Shown: positions 14,503 to 20,777 of the stretch, piece by piece | Numbering within the stretch: position 1 is the stretch's first letter | How the letters are laid out: each line of letters starts with the position of its first letter | IMG/VR virus record: IMGVR_UViG_3300035702_000210 | Location: 1-20,777 of that record | Length of the DNA stretch: 20,777 bases | Reading direction: 5' to 3' (one strand) | Source: a virus | Notes under the pieces: generated by a model | Database searches by the model: none | Told to the model about the DNA's origin: nothing | The model's input: the letters and a program-made list of their open reading frames with translations, nothing else | Program-made: the position numbers and the translations under genes

Positions 14503-16809
14503 ATGTCTAACAAAATCAAGTCGCCCAATACAGTATTTACAGAAACGGACAAATCTCAAACGTTTCAGGCACCGGAAATTACAGATTTTGTTGTTATTGG
14601 TAGAACTCCTAAAGGGAGATGCTACGTACCAACTATTGTAGAAAATTACCAACAATATTCAAAATATTTTGGTGGTGTATCACGAAATGAATATACCGGA
14701 ATAACAGTAAAAGAAACATTATTAGATGCAGATTCTATCGCTGTAGTATCGATTGGTGGTACTGAGGATTATGATCTGGATCATGTATTTGAAATTACAC
14801 AGAGTGGTTCAACACTTGCACAATTATATTTATCAGCAGAAGGTATAGCACAAGGTATTACTTCTGCATCTTTTGGTGTTAATGACGAAGCTGGAAATTT
14901 GGATTTAAAATTCTTTTCCGGTTCAACTGAAGTAGCTGAAGTTACGGGAATCTCCTTATTTGTGGCTGATGAAGATAAATATATCGGAAATTATGATAAT
15001 CCATTAGCAGAAAACAATTTATTCTATACAAAATATAAGGTAGATTTAACTGATGCTGGATTGGATGGTTCTGGTAGTGTTGGTACTACATTTTCTGATA
15101 CAGATTCGGTAAATATTTACAATTTAGCGGGTTCAACTACTTATGGTAAGTATGATGAAGGTGAAACTCCATGGGTTGTATCACAAACAATTTCTAATGC
15201 GAATTATAAACTATTTAAATTTGAAACATTGGCACATGGCGATCAAGCTAATCGTGATGTAAAAATTTCAGTCATAAATGTACGTTCAGCATCAGATTTA
15301 GATATCGATGATAATGATTTTGGATTATTTGATGTATTAGTTAGAGATTATTCTGATACTGATAATGAACCAGTAGCATTAGAACAGTATAATAATTTAT
15401 CACTTAATCCACAAAGCGTCAATTATATTGCTCGAAGAATTGGTGATTTGAAACGTGAATATAATACTGTATCTGGTCAGGTAGAAGAAGATGGAGTTTA
15501 TGAAAACTCTTCTGAATATATTAGAGTAGTAATGGATTATACGGACAAACCAGATGTAGCAATACCATTTGGTTTTGAAGGATATAATTATGCTACAAAA
15601 TTATATGATCCAAACATTGTTCCGGCTTATATTAAATTTCCTGAGTCTGGAAGTGGAAATTATAGTGGTGTAGATTTCGATACAACAACATATATTGATG
15701 ATTTACATAGTGAATTACCAAAATCTACTTCTGAAGGGTTTACAACAGCCGATTCCGGATCTACATTTGTATTATCATCAAGTGTAAGTGCGGTACCGGA
15801 AGATGATAGAAAATTCACTTTTGGATTCCAAGGTGGATCGATAGGTATTAATGAAGCTACTGAAAGTTTAATAGGTGTTTCGGCATCCGTAACAAATACA
15901 TTTGGTTTAGACTTTACGGATACAACATCAGATGGATATTTAGCGTATAAAAAAGCTATTGATACTGTTAGTGATAAAGAATTATTTAGATTCAAAACAT
16001 TATCATTGGCTGGGCTGACTCTTAAACAACACGGTAATGTATTTACTTATGCTTTTGATATGGCAAAAAGTAGAACACGTGGTGAAATTGTAGTATTGGC
16101 AGATCCCACTGAACCGAATTCAAATGGTAAAACTAATGTTTCGGATATTGAAACTACAACTAATGGAGCATTTGATTCATCTCACGGATCCGCTATTGCA
16201 CCATGGTTTTGGTATAATGATTCAGAAATTGGTAGAGTGTTGGCACCACAGGGTGCATTGATGCCAAGAACGCTTGCACACAACGATAGAATCTCAGCCC
16301 CATGGTATGCCGCTTTTGGCTTCGAACGTGGCGCACAGGGTGGATATCGACCTTACACGAGATATAACATCGGACTTCGTGATCGTTTACATGATGCACG
16401 TGTAAATTCTGTAATTCAAATTGTTGGTGAACCTTCTCCGGTTGTTATGAATAACAGAACACTACAACGTAAAGATTCTGCTTTATCATTCTTGAATGTT
16501 AGAAGATTGGTTAATGAGGCAAAAATTCAGTTCGATATAATTACCAGAAAATATTATGGTCGCCCATTTACTCCGGCTACACGTAATAACTTAGCATCTG
16601 AAATAAAAACATATCTTTCACGTGTACAATCTGAAAACGGATTAGAAACATATGAAGCTATTTTTGATGATTCTGTTCAAACACAACAGTCAACGGATCA
16701 AGCAATCATACGTGGTGTTGTATTCTTAGTACCAATTAAAGGTGTACAGGGAATCGAGATTGGATTTGTTGTCGGTAAATCAGGAACAACTTTTGAAGAA
16801 AATCGATAA
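14503..16809 (+). CDS. 18: Contractile tail sheath protein (T4 gp18-like)
   Basis: The 768-aa protein is somewhat longer than T4 gp18 (659 aa). It has the sheath-type C-terminal domain: APWYAAFGFERGAQGG, YNIGLRDRLHDARVNSV, LSFLNVRRLVNEAKIQFD and YYGRPFTPATRNNLASEI, then a beta-rich end with IIRGVVFLVPIKGVQGIE. The N-terminal part (SPNTVFTETDKSQ...) is typical of sheath subunits, and the middle third is a variable Ser/Thr/Asp-rich insertion. Subunits form the contractile outer tube that drives DNA injection. It is followed by the tail tube gene, as 18-19 in T4. All four Trp codons are UGG. No Shine-Dalgarno sequence is visible; the 14347-14502 gap holds the capsid terminator and A/T-rich sequence. 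Confidence 0.94.
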   Translation: MSNKIKSPNTVFTETDKSQTFQAPEITDFVVIGRTPKGRCYVPTIVENYQQYSKYFGGVSRNEYTGITVKETLLDADSIAVVSIGGTEDYDLDHVFEITQSGSTLAQLYLSAEGIAQGITSASFGVNDEAGNLDLKFFSGSTEVAEVTGISLFVADEDKYIGNYDNPLAENNLFYTKYKVDLTDAGLDGSGSVGTTFSDTDSVNIYNLAGSTTYGKYDEGETPWVVSQTISNANYKLFKFETLAHGDQANRDVKISVINVRSASDLDIDDNDFGLFDVLVRDYSDTDNEPVALEQYNNLSLNPQSVNYIARRIGDLKREYNTVSGQVEEDGVYENSSEYIRVVMDYTDKPDVAIPFGFEGYNYATKLYDPNIVPAYIKFPESGSGNYSGVDFDTTTYIDDLHSELPKSTSEGFTTADSGSTFVLSSSVSAVPEDDRKFTFGFQGGSIGINEATESLIGVSASVTNTFGLDFTDTTSDGYLAYKKAIDTVSDKELFRFKTLSLAGLTLKQHGNVFTYAFDMAKSRTRGEIVVLADPTEPNSNGKTNVSDIETTTNGAFDSSHGSAIAPWFWYNDSEIGRVLAPQGALMPRTLAHNDRISAPWYAAFGFERGAQGGYRPYTRYNIGLRDRLHDARVNSVIQIVGEPSPVVMNNRTLQRKDSALSFLNVRRLVNEAKIQFDIITRKYYGRPFTPATRNNLASEIKTYLSRVQSENGLETYEAIFDDSVQTQQSTDQAIIRGVVFLVPIKGVQGIEIGFVVGKSGTTFEENR

Positions 16810-16829
16810 TAGATATAATTAATCATAAA

Positions 16830-16845
16830 GGAATTAATTTAAAAA
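16830..16845 (+). repeat. Left arm of a 16-bp inverted repeat flanking the tail tube gene
   Basis: GGAATTAATTTAAAAA here is the exact reverse complement of 17357-17372. The arms lie 11 bp before the tube start and 7 bp after its stop, so the mRNA could close into a panhandle. Confidence 0.6.
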
Positions 16846-16855
16846 TATAAACAAC

Positions 16856-17350
16856 ATGTATATACAACCAGAAGGATTAACAAGGGGTACTCACCAGCTA
16901 CAAACGAAACACACAAACAGGTTTCTTTTTAGTATCGACGGTGATCCTACAACTAAATTGTTAGTTAAAGAAGCGCCCCGACCATCAGTATCATTTGAAG
17001 ACATCGAAATACCTCATATCAACAAATATAGATATGAAATTGGTCGTCCACGTTACGAATCATTAAACATTACAATGATGGATTATGTAACTCCATCCAC
17101 AGCACAATATGTGTCGGCATGATTAGCAACACAAAGTGAAACATGGACTGGTAAAATGGGTTATTCCATTTTTTATCGCAGACGTTGCACATTAGAAGTA
17201 ATGGGTGGTGTTAACGATGTCGTAGAGCGATGGGATTATTTCAACTGTCATATCGTCAGCGCTGATTTCGGAACCATGTCATGGGATTCTGAAGAACCAG
17301 TACAAATTAATCTCTCAATCCGTTATGATGATTTTATTCATAGATTTTAA
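16856..17350 (+). CDS. 19: Tail tube protein (T4 gp19-like), continuous through one UGA
   Basis: With TGA 17120-17122 read as Trp89 (QYVSAWLATQSE), the gene gives 164 aa, essentially the length of T4 gp19 (163 aa). Without recoding it would be two fragments. Recognisable parts include NRFLFSIDGDP near the N-terminus, RYEIGRPRYESLNITMMDY in the middle, and a C-terminal beta-rich stretch, VERWDYFNCHIVSADFGTMSWDSEEPVQINLSIRYDDF, typical of contractile-phage tube proteins. Hexamer rings form the inner tail tube. The gene follows the sheath gene and precedes a terminator. Three of four Trp codons are UGG and one is UGA, so this abundant virion protein depends on UGA decoding. No Shine-Dalgarno sequence lies at the ATG. 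Confidence 0.92.
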
Positions 17351-17356
17351 ATTGAG

Positions 17357-17372
17357 TTTTTAAATTAATTCC
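17357..17372 (+). repeat. Right arm of the 16-bp inverted repeat flanking the tail tube gene
   Basis: TTTTTAAATTAATTCC is the exact reverse complement of 16830-16845. It lies between the tube stop codon and the terminator hairpin. Confidence 0.6.
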
Positions 17373-17386
17373 AATAATCATTATGG

Positions 17387-17424
17387 GGGAATTCATATCA
17401 TTTGAATTCCCTTTTTTATTTTTT
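17387..17424 (+). terminator. Rho-independent terminator after the tail tube gene
   Basis: GGGAATTCA (17387-17395) and TGAATTCCC (17403-17411) form a 9-bp stem with a 7-nt loop, followed by TTTTTTATTTTTT. It ends the sheath-tube unit and is followed at once by the second promoter-like element. Confidence 0.92.
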
Positions 17425-17450
17425 GACCATATTTAATATTAGAAACAAAG
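17425..17450 (+). promoter_or_regulatory. Promoter-like element, copy 2 (upstream of the tail chaperone and tape measure genes)
   Basis: The core ACCATATTTAATATTA and the terminal ACAAAG match copy 1 at 11535-11560 in 22 of 26 positions. It lies directly behind a strong terminator and 21 bp before an ATG, so a transcription start inside or just after it would give a very short leader. Confidence 0.5.
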
Positions 17451-17460
17451 AAAATTTTAT

Positions 17461-17466
17461 AGAGGA
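17461..17466 (+). promoter_or_regulatory. Shine-Dalgarno site of the gp26-like gene
   Basis: AGAGGA lies 5 nt before ATG 17472. With the scaffold gene this is one of only two well-placed sites in the window, and both follow the same promoter-like element. Confidence 0.65.
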
Positions 17467-17471
17467 AATAT

Positions 17472-18293
17472 ATGAACAATATTTTAGGAAAGAAATTCGA
17501 AACGCAACGTAACATCAAATATGATACTCCAACTATTGATGAGAATCAACGAGTAAAAGAAATCCCATTGCCATCGGAAGGTAAGGTATATTCAAAAGAT
17601 TCATATCTTGCTGATGGTACAATTAAGTTTCGTTATATGAAAGGTAGAGACGAAGATATGTTCTCTAATCCGGATTATGCAAAAAAGGGTACAACCCTTA
17701 ATATGTTATTGAAACATTTATGTGTAGATAAAGAATTTGAACCCAATGATTTAACAGTATCGGATTGGTTATATGCGATTGTAGCTGTTCGAATAATGAA
17801 TCTGGGTCAGGAAGTTATGGTCAAAGATATAATATGCCCAAAATGTGGTGAAAAAAATCCTAAACATACGTTTGAACTTTCTAATATTAAAGAGGGTGAA
17901 CCAATAGAGGATCCTAAAGTTAAACATAACAATAGATATGAATTAAAACTTCCTGTAAGTGGTGAATCTATTGCCATAAAAATATTAGATGGTCATGATA
18001 TGAGGAACTTTACTGATATATTAGGAAAAATGAATGATAAAACGGATAGATTATATACACTAACTACAGCATTGTCTATTATTGAAGCTCCGGTTGAAAA
18101 TTCTGAACAATTAGGTGAATTATTAGACTATGTAGATAATCTACCAATTAGGGATATGAAATATATTCGTTCGACATTAAATGAGATATCAGGCGTGGTA
18201 TCAGCAAATATAGACTATGAATGCCCTACATGCGAAAATGTTGTTGATTATACCGTTCCTACAGACGAAACATTTTTTTTTCCTGAACTATAA
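17472..18293 (+). CDS. 26: gp26-like baseplate hub/tail assembly chaperone with zinc ribbon
   Basis: The 273-aa protein has the N-terminal IPLPSEGKVY motif of the T4 gp26-type family (LPSxGxxY). A helical core follows (LNMLLKHLCVDKEFEPNDLTVSDWLYAIVAVRI). It has a split zinc ribbon, CPKC (C122, C125) and CPTC (C251, C254), and ends in DETFFFPEL. T4 gp26 (208 aa) belongs to the baseplate hub assembly genes; in other phages the gene in front of the tape measure encodes the tail assembly chaperone. This gene lies after the tail tube and just before the tape measure, which fits that role. Its 3' end contains a T9 run, and a second frame continues past its stop. The single Trp is UGG. Confidence 0.8.
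   Translation: MNNILGKKFETQRNIKYDTPTIDENQRVKEIPLPSEGKVYSKDSYLADGTIKFRYMKGRDEDMFSNPDYAKKGTTLNMLLKHLCVDKEFEPNDLTVSDWLYAIVAVRIMNLGQEVMVKDIICPKCGEKNPKHTFELSNIKEGEPIEDPKVKHNNRYELKLPVSGESIAIKILDGHDMRNFTDILGKMNDKTDRLYTLTTALSIIEAPVENSEQLGELLDYVDNLPIRDMKYIRSTLNEISGVVSANIDYECPTCENVVDYTVPTDETFFFPEL
18273..18281 (+). other. T9 slip site: probable programmed frameshift in the tail chaperone gene
   Basis: Nine consecutive T encode FFF near the end of the gp26-like gene. Moving by +1 (or -2) within the run enters the downstream frame at FLNYKNFEEQLYNL, making a longer protein; a -1 move ends after about 15 codons. The equivalent site in lambda G/GT and Mu produces a chaperone extension needed for tape-measure assembly. 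Ribosomal or polymerase slippage are both possible. Confidence 0.55.
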
Positions 18294-18498
18294 AAATTTT
18301 GAAGAACAATTATATAATTTAATGCATCATGACAATAAAACATATTATGAAATAATGATGATGCCTACCGATGTTAGAATAAATTATATAGACTTCTTAA
18401 TTAATGTTGGAAAAGAAAAACAAAAACAATACGATGATATTAAAAGTAAATCATTATCATCGGAACAAACTAATACGACTAATCCAAATATAACATAA
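18274..18498 (+). CDS. Downstream frame of the tail chaperone (frameshift extension, T-like domain)
   Basis: After the T9 run this frame reads FFFLNYKNFEEQLYNLMHHDNK, then TYYEIMMMPTDVRINYIDF and a polar tail, 74 codons to TAA 18496-18498. The YxEIMxMP-type segment resembles the helical extensions of tail chaperones that contact the tape measure. The coherent sequence begins before the first ATG (18322), and 18322 has no Shine-Dalgarno sequence, so expression as an extension of the gp26-like protein is preferred. Separate translation from ATG 18322 (a 58-aa protein in the place of T4 gene 51) is the alternative. The part of this frame upstream of the T run is only a shadow of the gp26-like gene. 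The stop is 1 bp before the tape measure start. Confidence 0.6.
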   Translation, partial: FFFLNYKNFEEQLYNLMHHDNKTYYEIMMMPTDVRINYIDFLINVGKEKQKQYDDIKSKSLSSEQTNTTNPNIT

Positions 18499-18499
18499 C

Positions 18500-20777
18500 A
18501 TGCCAGCCAGTGAACATTTATCGGGTTTAAACATTTCTTTGGGGGATTTACCAAATTTAATAAATAAATTTTTTGGTGAAGATGGTGATATGTCGTATGC
18601 TGAAGAAATAAATAAAAATAATAAAAGATTAGAAGAATTATCATCCAAATTTACCAGTTTTTTGAATTTGGAAAAGAAAGTATTGGATAATAATACTGAG
18701 GTTACTAAAATTGCCGAAAGAATATCAAAAAATAATTCGAAAGAATATAAAATTATAAAAGATTGGGTAAAGAAAAATAGAGCCGATGTTAATTGAAAAT
18801 CCGGAGATATAAAGGATATACAAGAACAAAGAAAAGCTACCGAAGAAGCAAGAAAAGTACTTTCGGATATGGCTAAGGAGATTAAAAAATTAAATGAAAC
18901 AAGATATGAATCGAAATTAAAAGAAGATATATCTACTGCTAATGAAGGAAATGAAAGAGGACTTTTTAGTAGATTAAAAGAAAAATATAATGAAAATAAA
19001 CGTGTAATGTTTCGTGGATTGGCACATATAAAAGGTGTCACCGGAACTATTGCGGCTATTGCTCATCAATCAACTGTTGCATTAAATAGAATAGACGATT
19101 TTGCCGATGAAGGTTTTTTTGCTGAGGATATGTATTCTCAATTCAAAAAGACAAATAGAAGAACATTAGAAGAAACTGAATTTTTAAAAATGCAGACTTC
19201 TGGTTTGAAGCAATTTAAAACAGCAATGAATTTACAGAAGTCGTTTGGTTTAATGGCAGATTATTCTTCTGAAACATTGGGTAATATTAGTATGTATAAT
19301 ACTAATTTAAATATTGCCAATGATGAAGCTATGAAATATTTAGAAACCCTTCGAAGTATAACTGGTGAGTCCATAGATCATAATAATGTATTATTACAAC
19401 AATTAGTAATGGTATCTAAAGATTTAGGTATTTCTTATACCAAATTATTAGATACTTTGGGTGAGAATTCTGAATTTTTTGCTAAATATTCCGGTCAAGG
19501 TTTAAAAAATACATTACGTGCTGTTACTGCATCACAACAATTAGGATTAAATTTTGCATCAATAGCCCAATCACTGGATAGTTTAAGTAGTTTAGATGAT
19601 GTATTACAACGTCAAATGAAAGCTTCTATATTTTTGGGTAAAGGGTTTAATTTAATGGAAGCGGCTCGTTTTCAATTTGCCGGACAGACTGATAAAGCTA
19701 TGCGTTCAATAATGGGACAATTGGGATCTATTAGTGATACTAAGTTTGATCAACCCTTTATGCGTAATATATTGGCAGAACAAACGGGCTTATCGGTTCC
19801 CGAAATTGTAAAAATGCGTCAAAGAGCGCAAGATCCGGATGCTATGAGAACGTTTGATCAAAGATTAAAAATGAATCAAAACCTCGAAGATATTAAAAAT
19901 GGTATTAATAAAATTGGTTTTGGTAGAATACTTAAATCTTTTAATATTAATATTTTAGAACCTATACAAAAAATGTTTGGCGAGGGGGCACCACTCATGA
20001 AACCATTAATTGGTATGGTTGATGGTATATTAATGGGTATAGGAACATTAATAAAGGTAGTAAATAAAACATTAGGTCTATTTCATAATTGGTTTGGTGA
20101 ATTTGGTACAACATTGATATTATTGGGTTCATCGGTTGCTGGTATTGGAAAATTGTTAAGTAGATTTTGATTTGCAGATGTAGAACGAAATCAATTGTTG
20201 CGAGAAATAACATCCATGATGGCATCATCTTTGGTTACTGATACGTTTGGGGGTAATGGTGGTAGTAGATTAAAAAGATTTAATGCATGGGGAATGGGTA
20301 GACCGAGAGGAACAAATAAATTGGGTAATAAAAAAATGGCACGGGCAAGTGGTTATGGAATGTTGGCGGGAATGGCGGGAATGGCGGCTGGTGCTCACAT
20401 GTCAACTTCAGATAATGAGGATACTCAATTTTGAGGTTCGGTACTCTCTGGTGCTGGTGCTGGTGCTTCATTTGGTTCCATGTTTACACCATGGGGAGCA
20501 TTAATCGGTGGTATTGGTGGTGGTATAGCGGGTGGATTGGCACATGCTAAAATGAAAGATGGTGGTATTATTCCCGAAGGATTTAAAAATGATACGTTTA
20601 GAGCGAACTTATCTTCTAATGAAGCTGTTATACCATTAGATTCGGATAGGGGTAAAAACATTTTAACAGATTTCATTGGAAATTTAAAGAATAAAGATGA
20701 AAAGAATAAAATTATATCTCCATTTAATATTAATGATTTACCAATAAAAAATGAAATTACATTTGATTCAAAAAATA
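18500..20777 (+). CDS. Tail tape measure protein, partial at the 3' end, continuous through three UGA codons
   Basis: From ATG 18500 the frame stays open to the window end (at least 759 aa) if UGA at 18794, 20168 and 20432 is sense (residues 99, 557, 645). Under the standard code it would break into four pieces. The N-terminal 170 residues are charged and coiled-coil-like (EEINKNNKRLEELSSKF, IKDIQEQRKATEEARKVL). The middle is helical. Around residues 605-690 are Gly/Ala-rich hydrophobic segments (MLAGMAGMAAGAH, GALIGGIGGGIAGG). Then comes DGGIIPEGFKNDTFRANLSS followed by NEAVIPLD, a hallmark of tape measure proteins. The protein sets tail length and is assembled with the chaperone encoded just upstream. 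T4 gp29 is 590 aa, so this one is larger. It has four UGG and three UGA Trp codons. Confidence 0.88.

Noticed and set aside
18457-19041. Long minus-strand open frame of 194 codons opposite the tape measure gene
   Set aside because: It is antisense to a strongly supported gene, Ser/Phe/Leu-rich as expected for the complement of Lys/Glu-rich coding DNA, and lacks recognisable motifs or a start context.
1-20777. CRISPR arrays, insertion sequences, integrase genes or attachment sites
   Set aside because: No regularly spaced direct repeats, transposase-like proteins or terminal inverted repeats of IS type were seen. The only mobile-type element is the intein.

Overview
This window is a piece of an AT-rich tailed-phage genome of the contractile-tail, T4-like (myovirus) type. 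Every gene lies on the + strand. The order is the familiar virion module: terminase, portal, prohead core/protease, scaffold, major capsid protein, tail sheath, tail tube, tail chaperone, tape measure. The clearest unusual property is the genetic code. UGA is read as an amino acid, almost certainly tryptophan. Thirteen in-frame UGA codons interrupt seven otherwise continuous genes. None of the 21 gene ends visible here is UGA (20 UAA, 1 UAG). A tRNA gene with a UCA anticodon sits in the same window. Genes that look split under the standard code (glycosyltransferase, terminase small subunit candidate, prohead protease, a core protein, tail tube, tape measure) are therefore annotated as single genes.

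Layout: 1-1117 holds the end of a tail-fibre-like protein and a glycosyltransferase-like gene. 1151-1261 is the unusual UGA-reading tRNA. 1280-3813 holds four genes of unknown function, with a terminator at about 1978-2016. 3800-8121 is the packaging block: small terminase candidate, large terminase, and a portal carrying a mini-intein. 8192-11048 holds prohead core candidates and the gp21-type protease. 11136-11511 holds a small fibre-like protein and a phage-encoded ribosomal protein bS21. 11512-11734 is a structured non-coding leader. 11735-14346 is scaffold plus major capsid protein, closed by a terminator. 14503-17350 is tail sheath plus tail tube, closed by a second terminator. 17472-20777 is a gp26-like tail assembly chaperone with a probable frameshift extension, followed by the tape measure protein, which runs off the window.

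Most genes lack a Shine-Dalgarno sequence. Two exceptions, the scaffold gene and the gp26-like gene, each lie downstream of the same 26-bp promoter-like element (22/26 identical). Together with a phage bS21, this suggests a host with little Shine-Dalgarno use, such as Bacteroidota. That host assignment is inference; nothing in the window proves it.

The observations most worth following are: (1) UGA recoding paired with a 111-nt UCA-anticodon tRNA that mixes Trp-like and Sec/Ser-like features; (2) a 184-residue intein in the portal that seems to have lost its homing endonuclease; (3) a phage bS21 next to a long structured leader in front of the capsid operon; (4) a T9 slip site joining a gp26-like protein to a downstream domain, like the lambda G/GT arrangement; and (5) uneven UGA use, absent from the capsid, sheath, terminase and portal genes but present in the protease, tube and tape-measure genes.
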